Positions 62,034-64,000 of a stretch of 64,000 nt of DNA are shown one piece after another. Positions within the stretch are counted from its first letter, which is position 1; each line of letters begins with the position of its first letter. Under the pieces are notes generated by a model, which saw nothing but the letters and a program-made list of their open reading frames with translations, was not told the DNA's origin and did not search any database. The translations under genes and the position numbers were made by a program. Source of the DNA: CAZJHX01 sp964545715 (GTDB lineage Bacteria; Myxococcota_A; UBA9042; GCA-2863065); NCBI GenBank assembly GCA_964545715.1, contig CAZJHX010000045.1:1-64000 (forward strand), written 5' to 3'.

Positions 62034-63289
62034 GGGCCAAACACCGCCATTCTTGTGAGGCGCTCGATGAACGCCGTTTTGCTGGTGTGCCGGCCCAGCT
62101 CCAAATCGTGCACTGCCACCCGGTCCACGCGCATGACCTGCTCGGCGCCCTCTCCGCACGGTCGCAGATACTCGGACAGCGACGAGACCACATACGGCTT
62201 GCCGCCGGCCTCCCCCAGGTACAGCATGATATGTCCCGGCATGTACAGCAGCACCACACCACGGGCGCCGGCCTCCCCGATCGCCGCGTGCTTCTCATCG
62301 TCCGTCTTGCCCTTCAGCGACACGATCGTGCCGCCGCTTTTGCTCTGGTACGAGGAGTGGCGCGACAGACGCAGCCCCGTAGAGGCGAAGACGTCCATGA
62401 TCAGGCGCGAGCAGTCGCGGTTGCCCCGATAACCACCCCAGCCGTAAGCGCGGCCCAGCTGTGCGAGCACCAGCCCAAACAGCCGGGATCGGGTAAATGG
62501 CAGGTGCCCCGTCACCCAGCCGTCGGGGGCGGCGAGTGCCTTGAGCCCGTCCGGCGTCGGCAGCAGCAGCGTGTCCCCGGACAGCTTCGGAAAGCTGGTC
62601 CCCATTCGCAGCACCGGCCCACCCTTGACCTGGATACCGTCAGACGTGACGACCGCCCGCGGGGTGCGATCCCGAAAATCGCGGGCCTGAGCGGCGGGCA
62701 GCGGCGGCGTGACGGCCGCCGAAGTGATCCACCCGACGGCGTGGCCGGTGTGCACGTACAGCCAGTCCGAGTCGCCCCGGCGCATCACCCGCACGATCTC
62801 GCCCGGATGCACGCCCGAGCAGCGATTGCGGTCAAAGTCCTCGTCCACCGGCGGCTTGTACAACCCGCTGGTCAGCGGCACGCACCACAGTGTGGTCTCG
62901 GTGTGCACGACGCGCACCTCGTCCGCGGGTGCGGCGGCCCGAGCCAGCGTCTCGGCGGTCTGGTAATCAGGAGCCCTGGCCTCGATGAACCGCCCGTCCT
63001 GCAAGCGCGCGCGCAGCCAGGTGAAGCGCTCTTCCAGCTCGTCGTGTACGCGCTTGGCGTCGACAATCTCGGGCGCCAGGTTGTCGCGAAAACCAAACTT
63101 GCGCGTCTTATTGCGCCGGTTCAGCCGCGCGATCTCGTCGGCATCCAACAGCTGTCCACCGGGCGTGGGCCAGTGCGTGGGAGCGTCCGCCAGCGGCGCG
63201 TTGAAGACCGTCGCGCACGAGGTCTTTTCGGATGTCGGGGGCGTATGACAGCCCGCCAGAAGGCACAGCAGCGCCGCAGCTCGGGTCAT
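62030..63289 (-). CDS. NlpC/P60 lipoprotein with SH3-like domain
   Basis: The 419-residue product has a lipobox (LLCLLAGC). Residues about 125-245 carry SH3-like repeats (GEIVRVMRRGDSDWLYVHTG, GWITSAAV). The catalytic domain has YGWGGYRGNRDCSRLIMDVF (Cys about 292) and MPGHIMLYLGE (His about 351), the Cys/His pair of NlpC/P60 endopeptidases that cut D-Glu-gamma-diaminopimelate bonds. The start and stop overlap neighbours by ATGA on both sides, so it is the middle of a coupled three-gene unit. Confidence 0.9.
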   Translation of the reverse strand: MTRAAALLCLLAGCHTPPTSEKTSCATVFNAPLADAPTHWPTPGGQLLDADEIARLNRRNKTRKFGFRDNLAPEIVDAKRVHDELEERFTWLRARLQDGRFIEARAPDYQTAETLARAAAPADEVRVVHTETTLWCVPLTSGLYKPPVDEDFDRNRCSGVHPGEIVRVMRRGDSDWLYVHTGHAVGWITSAAVTPPLPAAQARDFRDRTPRAVVTSDGIQVKGGPVLRMGTSFPKLSGDTLLLPTPDGLKALAAPDGWVTGHLPFTRSRLFGLVLAQLGRAYGWGGYRGNRDCSRLIMDVFASTGLRLSRHSSYQSKSGGTIVSLKGKTDDEKHAAIGEAGARGVVLLYMPGHIMLYLGEAGGKPYVVSSLSEYLRPCGEGAEQVMRVDRVAVHDLELGRHTSKTAFIERLTRMAVFGP

Positions 63290-64000
63290 TCAGTGAAGCC
63301 CGCCAGGATCGCGTCGACAAAGCGGTCGGCCAGCAATCGATAACCGCGCGAGGTCAGATGCACGTAGTCCTTGTAGGCCAGCTTGGGTGTCGAGTGCGCC
63401 CAGCTGACGATGGAGAAGCGGCCTCCGGTGGCCGCGACCGCGTCGAAGAAGCCGCAGCCGAGCTCCTTAGCGATCTCGCGCTGCGACTCCACGATCAGCT
63501 CGGTGCGCGGACGCCGCGTAAACGACGGCAGGGGGTCGCGCTTGGACGTGCGCTGGACGATGGGCCGATCGGTGGGTCCGAACAGCACGCAGCTGGCCTC
63601 GGGGGCCGCCTTCCGCACCCGCTTGAGCACCCTGCGCAAATTCCGGCGATACACCCGGATCGGCTGATCTTTGTCGCCCGACTCGTTCGTGCCGTAGGCC
63701 AGCACGATCAGCGCCGGGTCGCGCCGCTGCACCAGCTTGCGCCACAGCGGCAGGTTCCACTCAAGCATGCTGGCCGCGCGGGAGCCGTTGATCCCCAGCG
63801 TGTCGACAACCACACCGGGCGCGTCGCGCTCGAGATACGCCCCGTAGACGCGAACCTCGCCGTTGCCGCGCGGACGCATCTCAAAGTTGTGGTTTCCCTC
63901 CACCATCTCGTGCTTGAAGATGCCGAGCCCGAGCTTGCCGCGCGTCCGAACCCGCTTGCGCTTACGCTGCCCGTCGATCTTGATGTAGAGGTCGCCGCCC
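63286..64000 (-). CDS. SGNH/GDSL-family hydrolase (partial, 5' end outside window)
   Basis: The frame is open from the window edge (GGDLYIKIDGQR) to the stop at 63286, so the gene starts beyond 64000. The C-terminal catalytic part has the Asn block (LAYGTNES), and DYVHLTSRGY with the catalytic Asp-x-x-His. The nucleophile block should be upstream. The visible N-terminal part looks like a strand-rich accessory domain. Members of this family remove O-acetyl groups from sugars or peptidoglycan; the NlpC/P60 neighbour favours a wall role (inference). Confidence 0.8.
   Translation of the reverse strand, partial: GGDLYIKIDGQRKRKRVRTRGKLGLGIFKHEMVEGNHNFEMRPRGNGEVRVYGAYLERDAPGVVVDTLGINGSRAASMLEWNLPLWRKLVQRRDPALIVLAYGTNESGDKDQPIRVYRRNLRRVLKRVRKAAPEASCVLFGPTDRPIVQRTSKRDPLPSFTRRPRTELIVESQREIAKELGCGFFDAVAATGGRFSIVSWAHSTPKLAYKDYVHLTSRGYRLLADRFVDAILAGFTE

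Overview
The window is GC-rich, gene-dense bacterial DNA with two assembly gaps (100 N at 1437-1536 and 10 N at 19204-19213). The gene content points to a deltaproteobacterial lineage in the Myxococcota/Bradymonadota sense: a type II secretion (T2S) operon in gspC-to-gspN order ending with the myxobacterial-type gspN, a Myxococcus-type cysteine-rich repeat lipoprotein, Asp/Val/Pro-linker lipoproteins, a giant surface protein with a MYXO-CTERM-like tail, and PAS/EAL and hybrid-kinase signalling genes. The exact genus cannot be read from the sequence. I see no mobile elements, CRISPR arrays or rRNA genes.

Region 1 (1-5388) is a translation and DNA-metabolism block in a widely conserved order: serS, tRNAs, tadA, the 4.5S SRP RNA, dnaX, ybaB, recR. 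All four serine tRNA isoacceptors (UGA, GCU, CGA, GGA) lie beside serS. tRNA-Arg(ACG), the substrate of TadA, sits directly upstream of tadA, and the last ten codons and the stop of tadA lie inside the tRNA-Ser(CGA) gene.

Region 2 (5396-14855, minus) holds an uncharacterised envelope module (two-domain cell-wall hydrolase, VWA-like membrane protein, small Tat-signal protein) and a signalling set (hybrid histidine kinase, PAS-GGDEF-EAL protein, single-domain response regulator). Region 3 (14938-28138) is mixed: a DASS transporter, a BAX-inhibitor-1 family protein, murI, a GPI-ethanolamine-phosphate-transferase-like membrane enzyme broken by the 10-N gap, two GT39-type glycosyltransferases, a MacB-like permease with a Cys-rich insert, a periplasmic protein, thpR and a small lipoprotein.

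Region 4 (28153-46387) is the T2S block: twelve genes gspC-gspN on the minus strand, a divergent set of repeated TGACA-N3-TGTCA palindromes, an NtrC-type activator gene and a Cys-rich lipoprotein gene. The palindromes lie upstream of gspC and between the activator and lipoprotein genes, suggesting one regulon. gspI appears to start at an ATT codon behind a strong Shine-Dalgarno sequence.

Region 5 (46388-64000) holds a gene for a ~3,620-residue secreted protein built from CARDB, propeller-like and ASH/HYDIN-type repeats, a likely client of the neighbouring T2S system. It is followed by a lipoprotein, an orphan adenine DNA methylase and three overlapping minus-strand genes for putative cell-wall enzymes (papain-like, NlpC/P60, SGNH hydrolase; the last runs off the window). 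No gene-free stretch exceeds 300 bases; the largest (46238-46535) holds a strong terminator and a 14-bp palindrome.
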